The notes: generated by a model from the sequence alone, not told the origin. A stretch of 64,000 nucleotides of DNA from Flavobacterium daejeonense DSM 17708 (GCF_000425425.1 NZ_AUDK01000016.1:1-64000); one strand, 5' to 3'; counted from the stretch's first letter, positions 1 through 6,818 are shown. A program made the numbers and translations.

Positions 1-279
1 AGGAACTTCAAATTTTATACTGGCATCTAAAAGAGATAAATTATTTGATATAAGATATTTAACAACTTTTAGTTTAAAATCTAAACTAAAAACTGTTTTA
101 GTCTTATTGATTTTTAAACCTAAAATTCCTTTGGATTTGTATAATCCAACCCATCTTCTAAGAAGCGAATGATCTATACCAACTTCTTTCGAAATAGCAC
201 CATAAGAACGATGATCATTAGTGTGCTTTAAAACTTGTTCAAGTTTGAATTCTGATGAAAATTTTCTTTTTTCTCTCAT
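1..279 (-). CDS. IS3-family transposase OrfA, cut by window edge
   Basis: An open frame of 93 codons starts at the ATG at 279 and runs off the left edge. The product begins MREKRKFSSEFKLEQVLKHT and contains the helix-turn-helix pattern of IS3-family OrfA proteins: SYGAISKEVGIDHSLLRRW at about residues 29-47, with a second helix-turn-helix region starting near residue 70, as in the IS150-like branch. OrfA binds the IS ends and, by frameshifting into OrfB, contributes to the transposase. The rest of OrfA and OrfB would lie to the left, so I cannot say whether the element is intact. The reading is direct; the subgroup is inferred. Confidence 0.8.
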   Translation of the reverse strand, partial: MREKRKFSSEFKLEQVLKHTNDHRSYGAISKEVGIDHSLLRRWVGLYKSKGILGLKINKTKTVFSLDFKLKVVKYLISNNLSLLDASIKFEVP

Positions 280-284
280 AAAAA

Positions 285-317
285 ATGCCCCAAATAGTGT
301 CTAACTTTTTGGGGCAT
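285..317. repeat. Inverted repeat at the IS end
   Basis: ATGCCCCAAA at 285-294 and TTTGGGGCAT at 308-317 are perfect inverted arms just upstream of the OrfA start. This places the terminal inverted repeat of the element here, with the junction to host DNA probably at about 316-325. The palindrome may also sequester the OrfA start region in read-through transcripts, as proposed for other IS elements. No target duplication can be checked without the other end. Confidence 0.55.
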
Positions 318-359
318 GTTCAAACTGCATGGTTTTCTGATTATTTCTGAAAATGGATA

Positions 360-932
360 TTAGAATTTGTAACCTACAGAAGCCTGGATTCCAAAACGAT
401 TGTTTCCTGCAGGTCCATAGGCCAAGTCTAAGAAATTATAAACATATCTAGCTTGAACAAATGCTCCGGAGTTAAAGCCATAAGCTAAGCCCGAAACAGA
501 TGCGATGTTATATTTTCTCAAATTGGTGTTAGCATAAATTCCTTTTGCTTCAGAGTCTATAATGGCACTTGCTTGTGGGCCAACTTCTATTGATAAACCT
601 TTAACTAAGTGAAATTTAGCTAAAACAGGGATTGCTATTTCGCTAATTTTTAAATCGCTGCCACTTGTGTTTCCGTTTCCGTCAAATTTAAAGCTGGAAT
701 GTGAATACAAAGCTTCAGCTTGGAATGAAAATTCATCACACATTTTGAATTCTGCTACTAAACCAGCGTGGTATCCTACTTCAGGACGTAAATCGTAAAC
801 AGATGCGTCACCTGTTGCTAACCAATCGTAATTAGCTCCGGCTTTAACACCAAATCTTACTGTTTTTGATTCTTGTGCATTTGCAAACGCAAATGATAGT
901 ACGGCAATAACCGATAAAATAACTTTTTTCAT
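360..932 (-). CDS. Outer-membrane beta-barrel protein, PorT/OMP_b-brl type
   Basis: A 190-residue protein with a clean signal peptide (MKKVILSVIAVLSFAFANAQ, predicted cleavage after the Ala-Asn-Ala motif). The mature part has alternating hydrophobic and polar beta-strands and ends in ASVGYKF, a terminal aromatic residue typical of outer-membrane barrels. Features such as FGVKAGANYD near the N-terminus and YHAGLVAEFKMCDEFSFQAE match small eight-stranded barrels common in Bacteroidota. Substrate or partner is unknown. It is transcribed toward the IS end, with about 265 bases of divergent spacing to the GT51 gene. Confidence 0.8.
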   Translation of the reverse strand: MKKVILSVIAVLSFAFANAQESKTVRFGVKAGANYDWLATGDASVYDLRPEVGYHAGLVAEFKMCDEFSFQAEALYSHSSFKFDGNGNTSGSDLKISEIAIPVLAKFHLVKGLSIEVGPQASAIIDSEAKGIYANTNLRKYNIASVSGLAYGFNSGAFVQARYVYNFLDLAYGPAGNNRFGIQASVGYKF

Positions 933-1196
933 TTTTAATTTTTTTTGTACTGCAAATTTAACCTAAAACATTCGGAAAGTCCAGTATTTACGGGCTTTTT
1001 AACGTTTTTGTTTAGTGTCTTGTTTTACAGTAATTTAGGGGTGTTTTGGTTGGCTCAGTGTAAAATAATAAGATAAGTTGTGGTTTTTTTCATGCTATTC
1101 TGCTGGAAAAGTGAAGTATTTATTAAAGTTTAAACGAAGATTCTCAATCAAAGTAAAAAGTTATTATTTTAGCTCGCGACCAAAAAAAACTGATTT

Positions 1197-3158
1197 ATGA
1201 GAACCCAAAAACAAAAAATATTCTTAGTTGCAAAAATTGTAGTAGCATTTGCATTGCTTGCAATTATTGGAATTTTTAGTTTTAGAGAGGTGCTTTTGCA
1301 ACAAATCATTGCTAAAACGGCTAACAAAATGGAAGCGGATTATAACAGTAGATTTGTGGTAAAAAAAGCTGTTTTTGAAGGATTTTCGGGAGTGCATCTG
1401 GCTGATGTTAGCTTGGTTCCTAATCATGCGGATACTTTATTTAATATTCATGAAATTAAAACGACTGTAAATGTATGGCGCTTATTGCTGGGTGAAGTGC
1501 AACTGGGAACTTTAGAAATCAAAAAAGGATATATTCAGCTGACTAAAAAAGGTGAGGTAAAAAACTTTGCCGCCTTTTTAAAAAGAAATAAAGACGAAGA
1601 AAATACTTCTGACAAAAAAGATTATGCTGCTTTTGCCTATCGGATTATTTCAAGAGTTTTGAATTTAATTCCGACGGATATGCATGTTGAAAATTTGAAA
1701 TTCAAGCTTAATGATAATGGCAAAAAAGCAACTATTGGTATTCAAAAATTAGTTTTGACCAACAAAGAACTGGAGACTTCCATTGATGTTCAAACCAATA
1801 CTTTTGCGCAACGCTGGAAAATAAAAGGTTTTGCCGATCCAAGAAATAAAAAAGCTGATATCCGGTTTTTTAATATTGATACCGGTGCGATTAAAGTTCC
1901 TTATTTTGACGAACGTTACAATCTGATTTCGAGCTTTGATTCCATTCGTCTGAACGTGGAAAATATAGATAAAAGCGGTGGAGAACTTCATATTGACGGT
2001 TTTGCTTCGATTGCCAATTTGAAAATTAATCATCGAAGAATTGCTCAAAAAGATGTTTTAATTAAAAATGCCCGATTGGATTACCGATTGCTGTTAGGGT
2101 CTGATTTTATGGCTGTGGACAGCAGTTCGACAGCGCAGTTTAATAAGGTGAAATTCCACCCGTATCTGGCTTATGAAACCGAAGAGGATACCATTTACAA
2201 ACTCAAAATCAATATTCCAAAAATGAAAGCGCAGGATTTTATCACTTCGCTTCCCGATGGTTTGTTTACGCATTTTCAGGGCATGGAAGCCGAAGGAACT
2301 TTCGATTATTATTTGGATTTTGCATACAATAAAAACAAACCAAACGATTTGGTGTTTAACAGCAATCTGAAAAAAGAAAATCTGAAAATTACCAAATACG
2401 GCGAAGCCAATTTGAACAAACTCAATGGTGAGTTTATTTATCGCGCTATCATTAACGGGATGTTGCAGCGTCCGGTTTTGGTAGGAACTTCGAATGTGAA
2501 CTATACTCCTTTGGATCAAATTTCGCCTTATTTGCAAAAATGTGTCTTAACTACCGAAGATCCTTCGTTCTTTTCGCATCATGGTTTTATCAATGAAGCG
2601 TTCAAACAATCTATTGCTAAGAATATCCGCACCCGAAAATTTTCCCGTGGCGCCAGTACTATCAGCATGCAATTGATTAAGAATGTTTTTCTGACCAGAG
2701 AGAAAACTTTGTCCCGAAAACTGGAAGAAATTCTATTGGTTTATATTTTGGAAAACAACCGCATTGTGAGCAAAAACCGTATGCTGGAGGTGTATTTTAA
2801 TATTATCGAATGGGGACCAAATGTGTATGGAATAGGTGAAGCAAGTCAGTATTATTTCCGGAAAACCCCTGCCGAATTGACTTTTAACGAATGCTTGTAT
2901 TTAGCGCGCATTATTCCAAGTCCAAAGAAATTTATGTATCAGTTTAATGATGAAGGAATTTTGAAAGAATCGGCGATGAAACAGGTTTCTTTTTTAACCA
3001 ATTTAATGATTAGAAGAGGATTGCTGACTGTAGATGATACGATTTTTAAAAAGGAGCAAACCGTTTTAACCGGTCCGGCTAAATCTTTTTTGCATATTAG
3101 AGTCAAAGATACAACCGTTGTTGACTCATTGAAAATCGATGAAGAATTTGAGTTTTAA
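1197..3158 (+). CDS. GT51 transglycosylase-domain protein with AsmA-like N-terminus
   Basis: A 653-residue protein. One membrane anchor (about residues 9-30, KIVVAFALLAIIGIFSF) is followed by about 390 residues of beta-rich sequence resembling AsmA/DUF-type lipid-transfer folds (VNVWRLLLGEVQLGTLEI, repeated short strands). Residues about 425-600 form a glycosyltransferase family 51 domain: TEDPSFFSHHG carries the catalytic Glu454, followed by RGASTISMQLIKNVFL, KLEEILLVYILE and YFNIIEWGPNVYGIGEAS, all hallmarks of peptidoglycan polymerases. No transpeptidase domain follows; the protein ends about 50 residues after the GT51 core. The likely role is glycan-strand polymerisation, or a modified version of it, at the periplasmic face of the inner membrane. 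Function of the N-terminal part is inferred only. Confidence 0.8.
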   Translation: MRTQKQKIFLVAKIVVAFALLAIIGIFSFREVLLQQIIAKTANKMEADYNSRFVVKKAVFEGFSGVHLADVSLVPNHADTLFNIHEIKTTVNVWRLLLGEVQLGTLEIKKGYIQLTKKGEVKNFAAFLKRNKDEENTSDKKDYAAFAYRIISRVLNLIPTDMHVENLKFKLNDNGKKATIGIQKLVLTNKELETSIDVQTNTFAQRWKIKGFADPRNKKADIRFFNIDTGAIKVPYFDERYNLISSFDSIRLNVENIDKSGGELHIDGFASIANLKINHRRIAQKDVLIKNARLDYRLLLGSDFMAVDSSSTAQFNKVKFHPYLAYETEEDTIYKLKINIPKMKAQDFITSLPDGLFTHFQGMEAEGTFDYYLDFAYNKNKPNDLVFNSNLKKENLKITKYGEANLNKLNGEFIYRAIINGMLQRPVLVGTSNVNYTPLDQISPYLQKCVLTTEDPSFFSHHGFINEAFKQSIAKNIRTRKFSRGASTISMQLIKNVFLTREKTLSRKLEEILLVYILENNRIVSKNRMLEVYFNIIEWGPNVYGIGEASQYYFRKTPAELTFNECLYLARIIPSPKKFMYQFNDEGILKESAMKQVSFLTNLMIRRGLLTVDDTIFKKEQTVLTGPAKSFLHIRVKDTTVVDSLKIDEEFEF

Positions 3159-3197
3159 TTTTTTTATCTGAAACATTAAAAACGTGTGAGAAAATAA

Positions 3198-3262
3198 AAC
3201 CATTAAGAAATTAAGAATATGAAGAGAAATTCTTCTTAATGAAACTTAAATTCTTAATGGTT
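3198..3262. terminator. Hairpin between convergent genes
   Basis: AACCATTAAGAA at 3198-3209 pairs perfectly with TTCTTAATGGTT at 3251-3262, and an inner AT-rich hairpin lies between them. It separates the convergent GT51 and aldo/keto reductase genes and is followed by an AT-rich tract, so a shared terminator is likely. Confidence 0.5.
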
Positions 3263-3283
3263 AATTTAAATTTTTAGGGTAAA

Positions 3284-4321
3284 TTAAGGAGCAGGATCCG
3301 GAATTACAGCATGAACGGCATTGATTTCAGAAATGATTTCATCTGATAAAACCAAGTCGATCGAACTGATGTTTTCTTTTAATTGTTCCAAAGTTGTCGC
3401 GCCAATAATATTACTCGTAACAAAAGGCTGTTGCTTAACGAAAGCTAAAGCCATTTGAGCCATTGAAATACTGTGTTTTTGAGCAATTTCCTGATAACGT
3501 TTGGCTGCCTCCGTACATTCGGCGCTGTTGTATCTGGAAAATTGCGGGAATAGTTTGATACGGGCGTTAGGATGATTTTCTCCGCTTAAAAATTTCCCGG
3601 AAAGCACTCCAAAAGCCAATGGAGAATAAGCTAACAAACCTGCATTTTCTTTCATGCATACTTCGGCTGAACCTACTTCAAATTGGCGGTTTAACAACGA
3701 ATACGGATTTTGAACGGTGCTGATTTTTGGCAGATTATTGTATTTACTTTCTTCCAGAAAACGCATGATTCCCCAGGGAGTTTCATTTGAAAGTCCGATG
3801 TGTTTGATTTTTCCTTCTTTGATAAATCCTTCTAAAGTTTCCAGTACCAATCGGATGTTGTCTTCCCAGGCATCGTGTTCTACGATAAAACCTCTTTTGC
3901 CAAAAAAATTGGTTTTACGTTCCGGCCAGTGCAATTGGTACAAATCAATATAATCGGTTTGCAGGCGTTGCAAACTGTTTTCTAAAGCGTATTTAATACT
4001 GGCTGGTGAAAAATCATTCTTTTCACGCATGTAGCCAAAATTTGGATTGGGTCCGGCAATTTTAGTAGCCAAAACAATTTCGTCTCTTTTGCCGGATTTT
4101 TTAAACCATGTTCCCAGAATTTTTTCGGTACTTCCGTAAGTTTCTTTGCGTGCCGGAACGGAGTACATTTCGGCAGTATCAAAAAAGTTTACCCCGTTGG
4201 CAACGGCATAATCCATTTGCGCATGACCATCAGCTTCGGTATTTTGTTGCCCAAAAGTCATGGTACCCAGGCATATTTTACTTACTTGAATATCAGTATT
4301 GGGTAAAGTTGTGTATTTCAT
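3284..4321 (-). CDS. Aldo/keto reductase (Tas-like)
   Basis: A 345-residue NADPH-dependent oxidoreductase of the aldo/keto reductase family, which folds as a TIM barrel. Seen in the sequence: GTMTFGQQNTEADGHAQMDY near residue 20, the catalytic Asp-Tyr pair in NFFDTAEMYSVP (about 46-57), the lysine in IVLATKIAGP (about 83-92), and the cofactor region IIGATTLEQLKENI near the end. Length and internal motifs fit the Tas/YajO branch. The substrate cannot be inferred from context. It stands alone, flanked by a terminator hairpin and a 220-base spacer without further genes. Confidence 0.9.
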   Translation of the reverse strand: MKYTTLPNTDIQVSKICLGTMTFGQQNTEADGHAQMDYAVANGVNFFDTAEMYSVPARKETYGSTEKILGTWFKKSGKRDEIVLATKIAGPNPNFGYMREKNDFSPASIKYALENSLQRLQTDYIDLYQLHWPERKTNFFGKRGFIVEHDAWEDNIRLVLETLEGFIKEGKIKHIGLSNETPWGIMRFLEESKYNNLPKISTVQNPYSLLNRQFEVGSAEVCMKENAGLLAYSPLAFGVLSGKFLSGENHPNARIKLFPQFSRYNSAECTEAAKRYQEIAQKHSISMAQMALAFVKQQPFVTSNIIGATTLEQLKENISSIDLVLSDEIISEINAVHAVIPDPAP

Positions 4322-4544
4322 TGTTGAGTTTTAAAAATTAAAACAAAACTATATAAAACGATTAATATTTTCAAGTAAAACCTAAGTCATAAAATCGTTT
4401 TCATATCCTCGTATTTTTGATAATTGTTATAAAGTATTTGTTTTAATTGCCATGATACACATGTTTAAAATTAAGACTGTAATTGTTTGTTTTTCAAATC
4501 TTTACTTTTAATATTTTTATGTTTGTTGTCTTTAACAAGCTACT

Positions 4545-4820
4545 TTATTCGTGTTGTCTTGTCAAAGAGACTATTACAGTTAGCATTTTTTTTTTATTGT
4601 CTTCTCCAGTTTCGTTAACTTGTTCTTCTTTAATAAAAAAATCAAATTCTACTTTAAATTCTCTACAAATCTTGTATATTAATAGAAAATCTATTTTTTT
4701 AGTAGTGCTACTTTCTATGTTGCATAAAGTTGTTTGTGCTATACCAAGGCGATGTGCTAATTCTGGTTGAGACCAATTATTAGCTTCTCTTAGTTGTCTT
4801 ATTTTAACACCAATGCTCAT
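4545..4820 (-). CDS. XRE-family helix-turn-helix regulator of the peptide island
   Basis: A 91-residue protein whose first 65 residues are a Cro/C1-type DNA-binding domain: IGVKIRQLREANNWSQPELA, then HRLGIAQTTLCNIESST as the recognition helix region, then LLIYKICREFKVEFDFFI. The C-terminal 25 residues are charged and show no known domain. It is transcribed away from the peptide genes, and the divergent spacer of about 220 bases holds a 16-base palindrome that recurs before the second peptide gene. It is therefore a good candidate for their regulator; this is inference from position and symmetry only. Confidence 0.85.
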   Translation of the reverse strand: MSIGVKIRQLREANNWSQPELAHRLGIAQTTLCNIESSTTKKIDFLLIYKICREFKVEFDFFIKEEQVNETGEDNKKKMLTVIVSLTRQHE

Positions 4821-4909
4821 ACATTATTTTTTTAGCAAATTCCTATATTAAAATGAGAATTACAATACCCACTTTTAGTGATATTTACATAACTCATAAG
4901 ATTTAACAT

Positions 4910-5110
4910 AAACTCAAATTCATAAATAAAATTATTCGTTTTCGAATAGGAAACTAATTTCTGTTTATTAAACTTTGTAAGAAGAAAAATTAATCTATTA
5001 ACAAAATCATTGACTTTATGAAAAATTCCGAAATTAAAAAAATGAGTCTTATTAATATGGAAGACAGATTAACATTTGTTGAAATGGAAAACATTATGGC
5101 CGGAAGTGGA
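4910..5110. repeat. 201-base direct repeat, copy 1 (promoter region plus leader)
   Basis: Matches 5786-5986 at an offset of 876 bases, with only seven mismatches by eye. It covers the palindrome, the untranslated region and the leader-coding part of peptide gene 1, and similarity stops abruptly at the predicted leader cleavage site. The stretch 4928-5035 is identical in both copies. Confidence 0.9.
4933..4948. promoter_or_regulatory. Palindromic operator candidate, copy 1
   Basis: TATTCG TTTT CGAATA is a perfect 6-base inverted repeat with a 4-base centre, about 94 bases before the peptide 1 start and about 112 bases from the divergent regulator start. About 27 bases further down, AAACTTTG (near 4971-4978) is a one-mismatch match to the -7 box TAnnTTTG. 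Position suggests binding by the neighbouring XRE regulator. Unproven. Confidence 0.45.
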
Positions 5111-5221
5111 TCCTCAACGCTATGGGGTTGTGCATTAAGTGGTTTAGCAGCAGGCGTTGCTTCTGGCATGAATCCATTAGTTGGAGGATTAACAACTGCA
5201 GCTTGTTTCTATCTAAATTAA
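5042..5221 (+). CDS. Bacteriocin-like peptide precursor 1, double-glycine-type leader
   Basis: 59 residues. The leader is MSLINMEDRLTFVEMENIMA plus Gly21; it fits the double-glycine consensus with Leu at -12, Thr -11, Glu -8, Met -7, Ile -4, and Ala-Gly at -2/-1. Cleavage after Gly21 would free a 38-residue core, starting SGSSTLWGC, that is Gly/Ala-rich with GxxxG motifs (GLAAG, GVASG) and one cysteine near each end (one disulfide possible). This resembles class IIb-type pore-forming bacteriocins. An upstream in-frame ATG at 5018 would add eight residues, but the sister copy has a stop codon there, so I chose 5042. No peptidase-transporter gene lies nearby. Confidence 0.7.
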   Translation: MSLINMEDRLTFVEMENIMAGSGSSTLWGCALSGLAAGVASGMNPLVGGLTTAACFYLN

Positions 5222-5243
5222 TTTAAACAATTAGAAATAAATT

Positions 5244-5333
5244 ATGAATAGAGGGGCTATAACAATTATACTGCTTATTGTAATAATTGCAATAGGATAT
5301 AGATATAAAATTTATAAAGAAAAAAAAAAGTAG
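5244..5333 (+). CDS. 29-residue single-span membrane peptide, possible immunity factor
   Basis: The peptide reads MNRGAITIILLIVIIAIGYR and then a lysine-rich tail (YKIYKEKKK). One hydrophobic helix (residues 5-18) followed by a basic cytoplasmic-type tail predicts a small inner-membrane protein. It starts 23 bases after peptide gene 1 and precedes a terminator, so the two are probably co-transcribed. The equivalent position in the second module holds a 64-residue two-span protein. A role in immunity is inferred from position and topology alone; it is also small enough to be a chance frame. Confidence 0.45.
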   Translation: MNRGAITIILLIVIIAIGYRYKIYKEKKK

Positions 5334-5353
5334 TACATCTCCACGAAAATTTT

Positions 5354-5389
5354 AACCTCAAGAGCATCTGTTTTTGAGGTTGTTTTTTT
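5354..5389 (+). terminator. Terminator of peptide module 1
   Basis: AACCTCAA (5354-5361) and TTGAGGTT (5374-5381) form an 8-base stem followed directly by a T-rich run. It closes the peptide 1 and 29-residue gene unit. Confidence 0.75.
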
Positions 5390-5415
5390 ATTAATTTTTT
5401 TAAATTTATCAAATA

Positions 5416-5586
5416 ATGGGAAGATTTGGAATAACAGAAATTACACTTATAGTTTTTGCTGTTTTATTATTATTCGGAGGAAAAAAAATACCGGAATTAA
5501 TGAAAGGTCTAGGAAATGGTATTAAAGAATTTAAGAGTGCTATTAAAGATACTGATTTACATAAAGACGCGAAAAAAAAGGAGTAA
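5416..5586 (+). CDS. tatA: TatA/TatE-like twin-arginine translocase subunit
   Basis: 56 residues: [20 protein letters not shown], then [20 protein letters not shown] and a charged tail. This is the full TatA plan: short periplasmic start, one membrane helix (about 5-20), the Phe-Gly hinge (20-21), an amphipathic helix (about 24-45) and a Lys/Asp-rich tail. TatA forms the export pore for folded twin-arginine substrates. It lies between the two peptide modules and has its own downstream hairpin, with no tatB/tatC in the window. It could be the genome's housekeeping tatA flanked by the island, or an accessory copy carried by it. Confidence 0.85.
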   Translation: MGRFGITEITLIVFAVLLLFGGKKIPELMKGLGNGIKEFKSAIKDTDLHKDAKKKE

Positions 5587-5636
5587 ATCCTTTCAGGATA
5601 GTGTCCAAACAATATCTTACTATTTTTAATATCGTT

Positions 5637-5671
5637 GGACTATTTTATAAAATTACAATAGTCCTTTTTAT
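5637..5671 (+). terminator. Terminator after tatA-like gene
   Basis: GGACTATT (5637-5644) and AATAGTCC (5657-5664) form a perfect 8-base stem, followed by a run of T interrupted once. It lies 50 bases after the tatA-like stop codon. Confidence 0.75.
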
Positions 5672-5691
5672 TTCACTAGTTTATCATGTTT

Positions 5692-5847
5692 ATGAAAAGT
5701 ACTTTCTTCAAGTACCTATTGCTCTCTATTGCTTTAATTGGACTATCCACTATTTCAATATCTGGAAATCATTCAGAGTTAATAGAAACTGAAATTCATA
5801 AACAAAATTATTCGTTTTCGAATAGGAAACTAATTTCTGTTTATTAA
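5692..5847 (+). pseudogene. Internally deleted copy of the 6431-6772 membrane-protein gene
   Basis: This open frame of 51 residues starts MKSTFFKYLLLSIALIGLST. Its start region resembles the start of the 113-residue gene at 6431 (KSTFPKY), and 5750-5794 is identical over 45 bases to 6696-6740 near that gene's end; the middle is missing. After the shared segment the frame runs into the second regulatory repeat and ends at 5845-5847. I read it as a deletion remnant of a duplicated gene, though a functional small membrane peptide cannot be excluded. Confidence 0.6.
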
Positions 5848-5986
5848 ACTTTGTAAGAAGAAAAATTAATCTATTAACAAAATCATTGACTTTATGAAAA
5901 ATTCCGAAATTTAAAAAATGAGTCTTATTAATATGGAAGACAGATTGACATTTGTCGAAATGGAAAACATTATGGCTGGGAGTGGT
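5786..5986. repeat. 201-base direct repeat, copy 2
   Basis: Second copy of 4910-5110. Differences from copy 1: two in the outermost 18 bases, one that makes codon 7 of the longer frame a stop (near 5912-5914), and four synonymous third-position changes in the leader codons. The 108 bases from the palindrome to just before the stop change are unchanged. Confidence 0.9.
5809..5824. promoter_or_regulatory. Palindromic operator candidate, copy 2
   Basis: Identical to 4933-4948 (TATTCG TTTT CGAATA), about 94 bases before peptide gene 2. Its exact repetition suggests that both peptide genes respond to the same regulator. Confidence 0.45.
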
Positions 5987-6139
5987 TTTTGGAATGGTTG
6001 CGGTGGAGCAACTGTAGGCTTAGTATTTGCATTTGGAGGTTTGGCAACACTAACTGCGGCAAGTGGTGGGCTAGCCACAGGAATTGCTGTTGGAGGATGG
6101 CTTGCTGCTAGTTCTGCTTGGGGAGCTACTTGTAGATAA
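5918..6139 (+). CDS. Bacteriocin-like peptide precursor 2, same leader, different core
   Basis: 73 residues. The first 23 residues are identical to precursor 1 (MSLINMEDRLTFVEMENIMA then GSG). The predicted 52-residue core is unrelated in detail but alike in style: SGFWNGCGGATVGLVFAFGG at its start, GxxxG motifs (GATVG, GLATG, GIAVG), no charged residue until the final Arg, and one cysteine near each end (NGC and ATC). Only the start at 5918 is possible because a stop lies in frame just upstream. The pair suggests a two-peptide bacteriocin or two toxins sharing one exporter. Export would need a peptidase-containing ABC transporter, which is not in this window. Confidence 0.7.
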   Translation: MSLINMEDRLTFVEMENIMAGSGFWNGCGGATVGLVFAFGGLATLTAASGGLATGIAVGGWLAASSAWGATCR

Positions 6140-6165
6140 TTCAAATTAATAATTAAATATCAGTC

Positions 6166-6360
6166 ATGATAAAATTTAGTAAACCTATTTTATTTATTCT
6201 TTTTGTAGCTTCTCTTTTTTTACTAGGCATATCAATTTCAAATATCGTTATTGATGGTTTTTTAAAAGGTAAAGAATTATTTGTACAAATTGCAAATTTA
6301 ATTATTTATTCATGTGCAGCATGCACATTTTATATTCAGCTATACAAATCAAAAAAATGA
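6166..6360 (+). CDS. Two-span small membrane protein, candidate immunity protein
   Basis: 64 residues with two hydrophobic segments (about 6-24, PILFILFVASLFLLGISIS, and about 40-56, VQIANLIIYSCAACTFYI) and a basic end, LYKSKK. It begins 26 bases after the peptide 2 stop and precedes a terminator, so it is the second gene of a two-gene unit. Small multi-span proteins encoded directly after class II bacteriocins are usually immunity proteins; here that role is inferred from position. No family is recognisable by eye. Confidence 0.6.
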   Translation: MIKFSKPILFILFVASLFLLGISISNIVIDGFLKGKELFVQIANLIIYSCAACTFYIQLYKSKK

Positions 6361-6385
6361 AACCCTGTTGTAATATGTAAACTTG

Positions 6386-6415
6386 AAAACAGTAGCAAAA
6401 GCTGCTGTTTTTTAA
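6386..6415 (+). terminator. Terminator of peptide module 2
   Basis: AAAACAGTAGC and GCTGCTGTTTT form an 11-base stem (one T:G pair) with an AAAA loop, followed by further T. It closes the peptide 2 unit. Confidence 0.7.
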
Positions 6416-6430
6416 TTCTACTAATTTATT

Positions 6431-6772
6431 ATGCTTATAAAAAGTACTTTTCCCAAGTACTTGATTTACAATTCACTTTCAGAACAACTTACGCAAAAAC
6501 AAGTACGAGATTTTTTTGAGATCCAAAACAAGTGGCAATGGCTTGGATATATTTTGCTGCCAATACTTTTACTCATTAAAACAGGTCTTATAGCTTATAT
6601 TCTTTACATTGGCACTTTCTTTTTTAGTGCAATTCCAGTTACATTTAAAAAGTTATGGTCAATTGTTATAAGTGCAGAGTTTGTGTTTTTGCTTGCTATT
6701 TCAATATCTGGAAATCATTCAGAGTTAATAGAAACTGAAAATTTTTATAGTGAATATTGGAATGAAAAATAA
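6431..6772 (+). CDS. Membrane protein of unknown function, island gene
   Basis: 113 residues. A polar N-terminal part (about 1-35, including EQLTQKQVRDFFEIQNKWQW) is followed by hydrophobic segments at about 38-70 (LGYILLPILLLIKTGLIAYI) and 75-93 (WSIVISAEFVFLLAISIS), then an acidic end. I recognise no family. A shortened copy lies at 5692-5847, so the gene belongs to the duplicated module. Its position after the peptide 2 terminator suggests separate or read-through expression. It might be an accessory or immunity membrane protein. Confidence 0.6.
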   Translation: MLIKSTFPKYLIYNSLSEQLTQKQVRDFFEIQNKWQWLGYILLPILLLIKTGLIAYILYIGTFFFSAIPVTFKKLWSIVISAEFVFLLAISISGNHSELIETENFYSEYWNEK

Positions 6773-6806
6773 AAAAGTTTTGAAACACTGTTTCAAAACT
6801 TTTTTA
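6771..6806. terminator. Strong bidirectional terminator
   Basis: A perfect 15-base stem, AAAAAAGTTTTGAAA (6771-6785) with TTTCAAAACTTTTTT (6791-6805) and a 5-base loop, separates the peptide island from the convergent ompA-like gene. Confidence 0.85.
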
Positions 6807-6818
6807 TCTAATGTTTAA

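Noticed and set aside
4483-4770. 95-codon plus-strand frame over the XRE regulator
   Set aside because: Antisense shadow of a gene with a clear helix-turn-helix.
5601-5792. 63-codon plus-strand frame after the tatA-like gene
   Set aside because: It runs through a terminator and in a different frame across the decayed membrane-gene copy; the frame at 5692 explains the similarity better.
5911-6144. 77-codon Pro/Ala-rich frame on the minus strand over peptide gene 2
   Set aside because: It is the antisense shadow of the Gly/Ala-rich core; leader conservation and synonymous changes support the plus strand.
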